This document shows, one piece after another, positions 62,455 to 64,000 of a DNA stretch of 64,000 nt. The translations under genes and the position numbers were made by a program. The DNA lies in the NCBI GenBank assembly GCA_029577135.1, contig JARQPW010000008.1, positions 1 through 64,000 on the forward strand, written 5' to 3'. Numbering within the stretch: the stretch's first letter is position 1; each line of letters opens with the position of its first letter. The notes beneath the pieces were generated by a model that did no database searches, was not told the origin of the DNA, and was given only the letters and a program-made list of their open reading frames with translations. The stretch comes from Acidimicrobiales bacterium (GTDB lineage: Bacteria > Actinomycetota > Acidimicrobiia > Acidimicrobiales > MedAcidi-G1).

Positions 62455-63270
62455 ATGTCGCTGCTCCACGCACTCCTCCTCGGCATCGTCCAGGGGATCA
62501 CCGAGTTCCTGCCCGTCTCGTCGAGTGGCCACCTGGCGCTCGTTCCCTGGCTCTTCGGTTGGGACGACTTCGCAGGCGACCCGGCTCTCGAGAACGCCTT
62601 CGACGTGTCGTTGCACCTCGGTACGCTCGTCGGCGCCGCCGCCTACCTGCGTGACGACATCCGGCGCTATGGCGCGGCGCTGCTGGCGTCGGTCGCTGGT
62701 CGTTCGCACGATGCGACCGATGCCCGGATCGGGGGGATCCTCCTCGTGACGGTCCTGCCGACCGGCCTCATCGGCCTGCTGGTGCTGTCCTCGACGACGG
62801 ACCTCGGTGATCGGACATGGTTGGTTGCGGTGTGCCTGATCGGCTTCGGACTCCTGTTGGGGGCTGCCGATCGGCGGCCCGGCGACCGGGGTCCCGGGTC
62901 GCTGCGGGTCCGCGACGCGCTCTTCCTCGGGGCGGCGCAGGGCCTGGCGTTCCAGCCGGGCGTCTCCCGGGCGGGCGCGGCGCTGACCGCGGCGCGGGTG
63001 CTCGGCCTCGAGCGGGTTGCGGCGGCCCGAGTGGTGTTCCTGATGAGCCTCCCGGTGATCGCCGGAGCCGGCCTGGTGTCGGCTTTCGACGTCCGGGTGC
63101 CGTCGGGCTGGTGGTCGGCATTCGCCGTGGGGACACTGGCAGCAGCGGTGAGCGGCTGGTTCGCCGTCCATGGGATGTTGCGGCTGTTGGCGCGCCGGGG
63201 TGTGGGCGGGATCGTTGCCTACCGGGTCCTGGTCGGACTTGCGGTCCTGGTGGTCCTCGTCGCCCGCTGA
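62455..63270 (+). CDS. uppP: Undecaprenyl-diphosphatase (UppP/BacA)
   Basis: 271 aa with about eight membrane spans. LGIVQGITEFLPVSSSGHLALVP is the catalytic N-terminal block (key: QGITEFLPVSSSGH, Glu and Ser), and GLAFQPGVSRAGAALTAARVLGLER the second (key: QPGVSRAGA, catalytic Arg). It recycles the lipid carrier for peptidoglycan by removing one phosphate from undecaprenyl diphosphate. ATG 62455 follows GGGACGAGA. It lies 25 nt after tldE, so possibly in the same operon. Confidence 0.95.
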   Translation: MSLLHALLLGIVQGITEFLPVSSSGHLALVPWLFGWDDFAGDPALENAFDVSLHLGTLVGAAAYLRDDIRRYGAALLASVAGRSHDATDARIGGILLVTVLPTGLIGLLVLSSTTDLGDRTWLVAVCLIGFGLLLGAADRRPGDRGPGSLRVRDALFLGAAQGLAFQPGVSRAGAALTAARVLGLERVAAARVVFLMSLPVIAGAGLVSAFDVRVPSGWWSAFAVGTLAAAVSGWFAVHGMLRLLARRGVGGIVAYRVLVGLAVLVVLVAR

Positions 63271-63278
63271 ACAGGGCT

Positions 63279-63698
63279 TCAGTCGGGTGGCAACAGGGCG
63301 AGTGCAACGTCACCCCACCGTCGGGCGGTGGCCACCGGTCCCACGTCCCGACGGGCGACCGCGACCGTGACGGTCTCGTCGTCGAGGTCCAGCACCCGGG
63401 CCGCGCTCACGAGCAGTCGGCCGGAGTCCGTGAGGTCGTCGACGGCATAGAGGTCGACGCGGTCGCCGGGTTCGAGGGCGAGTTGGTCGGACCTCCGGTC
63501 GAGGGCGATGGCACGTTCCCCGGATCGCGGGGCAGTCCGATCGTCGGTGGAGAGGGCGTCGGCCGTCGGACAGGCGGGTGCAGACGCTGCAGCGTCGACG
63601 GCGAGGCCGGTGACCAGGGCGAGGACTCCGGCGGTCATCCACCAGGCCAGGCGGTGGTGTGCGGCCCACATGCGGATGCGGGCGAGGAGGTAGGCCAT
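63279..63698 (-). CDS. SAF/CpaB-like membrane-anchored protein
   Basis: 139 aa. One membrane span near the N-terminus (MTAGVLALVTGLAVDAAASA, about 21-40) is followed by an outside domain. There, AIALDRRSDQLALEPGDRVDLYAV resembles a SAF/CpaB-type beta-clip (key: ALEPGDRVDLYAV), as in pilus assembly proteins. The assignment is weak and based on this motif. It is convergent with uppP, and faces no other pilus genes in the window. Confidence 0.65.
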   Translation of the reverse strand: MAYLLARIRMWAAHHRLAWWMTAGVLALVTGLAVDAAASAPACPTADALSTDDRTAPRSGERAIALDRRSDQLALEPGDRVDLYAVDDLTDSGRLLVSAARVLDLDDETVTVAVARRDVGPVATARRWGDVALALLPPD

Positions 63699-63764
63699 GG
63701 CGCCTCCCGTTGGGAGCGGACTGCGGGGAAGCCGGGTCGACCGGGTCGGGCCCCGGCCGTGGGA

Positions 63765-64000
63765 TCAGTCGGAGGGGCTGCTGTTCGAACCGGAGGCCGG
63801 GGTCGCCACCTTCTCGGTGGTGCTGCCCGAACTGCCGGAGCTGTCCTTCGACGATTCGGAGCTGCCCTTCGACGATTCGGAGGTGTCCTTCGACGATTCG
63901 GAGGTGTCCGATGACGGGCGTCGGGTCTTCGAGGATGCCCCGTGGTCGTTCTTGTAGAAGCCGTCGCCCTTGAACGAGATGCCGACTCCCCGGAAGACCT
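63765..64000 (-). CDS. FmdB-family zinc ribbon protein (C-terminal part)
   Basis: The stop is TGA at 63767-63765, and the gene continues beyond the right edge. The visible 77 codons begin with VFRGVGISFKGDGFYKND, the typical end of the FmdB-type zinc ribbon domain, after which a Ser/Lys/Asp-rich tail contains three SSESSKD repeats and ends ATPASGSNSSPSD. The zinc-ribbon Cys residues lie outside the window. FmdB proteins are putative regulators of unknown specificity. The plus-strand open frame over the same bases is an overlap artefact. Confidence 0.8.
   Translation of the reverse strand, partial: VFRGVGISFKGDGFYKNDHGASSKTRRPSSDTSESSKDTSESSKGSSESSKDSSGSSGSTTEKVATPASGSNSSPSD
63844..63906. repeat. 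21-bp tandem repeat, three copies
   Basis: Three 21-bp units encode the Ser-rich SSESSKD tail of the FmdB-like protein. Confidence 0.9.

Noticed and set aside
63697-63957. Plus-strand 86-residue frame at the right edge
   Set aside because: It is the antisense of the Ser-rich tail of the FmdB-like gene.

Overview
This window reads as chromosomal DNA from a high-G+C actinobacterium, probably of the class Acidimicrobiia. That placement is inferred, not tested. The clues are very G+C-rich codon use with many GTG starts, a coproporphyrin-type ferrochelatase with a C-terminal cysteine cluster, a ParX/ParH-like type IIA topoisomerase pair, a standalone Fe-S RecB-like nuclease, several Thr-rich lipoproteins, and many genes that appear to begin leaderless (a TAnnnT box, 6-7 nt, then ATG/GTG). 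I see no tRNA, rRNA, CRISPR array, insertion sequence or prophage. Genes are packed tightly and no gap exceeds about 250 bases.

Layout. 1-3.7 kb: two exported proteins, a long lipoprotein with a papain-like Cys/His/Asn pattern that runs off the left edge, and an Rpf/transglycosylase-like lipoprotein. 3.8-7.4 kb: an ABC-2 export operon with two ATPase/permease pairs, preceded by a tiny coupled upstream ORF. 7.5-20.8 kb: metabolic genes, including a DUF2237 protein behind a broken small membrane ORF, a fused EtfB-EtfA, an EthD/ribokinase/nucleoside hydrolase operon, two CoA-linked enzymes, a four-gene catabolic run (M20 amidohydrolase, acyl-CoA thioesterase, D-2-hydroxyacid dehydrogenase, cyclase), an acyl-CoA dehydrogenase and a quinone reductase. 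20.8-24.5 kb: citrate synthase and a LysR regulator overlapping a biotin-dependent carboxyltransferase. 24.7-28.7 kb: a membrane-anchored degenerate Hsp70-like protein, an epimerase, an alpha/beta hydrolase and GreA.

28.7-32.5 kb holds the most interesting region: leuB-ilvE-cimA, the citramalate and branched-chain amino acid genes. It is preceded by a promoter, an apparently leaderless 11-codon ORF whose residues 7-10 are Val-Ile-Leu-Ile, a perfect 8-bp hairpin, and an intrinsic-terminator-like hairpin with a T run. This looks like a ribosome-mediated attenuator.

32.5-42.6 kb: aquaporin, a beta-lactamase-fold/lipase fusion lipoprotein, a DMT exporter, an old-yellow-enzyme/FAD oxidoreductase lacking one expected cluster cysteine, an SGNH-type lipoprotein, a VIT1-type transporter, a short-chain dehydrogenase lacking the catalytic Lys, and a CDF transporter. 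42.7-48.8 kb: MaoC hydratase, Map, a coiled-coil DUF3048 protein, MutM, an orphan ParA with a tail-anchored partner, and a RecB-like nuclease. 48.8-64 kb: topoisomerase subunits B and A, ferrochelatase, crotonase, NfuA, Dxs, PAP2 phosphatase, a small thioesterase, TldD/TldE, UppP, and a truncated FmdB-type zinc ribbon at the right edge.
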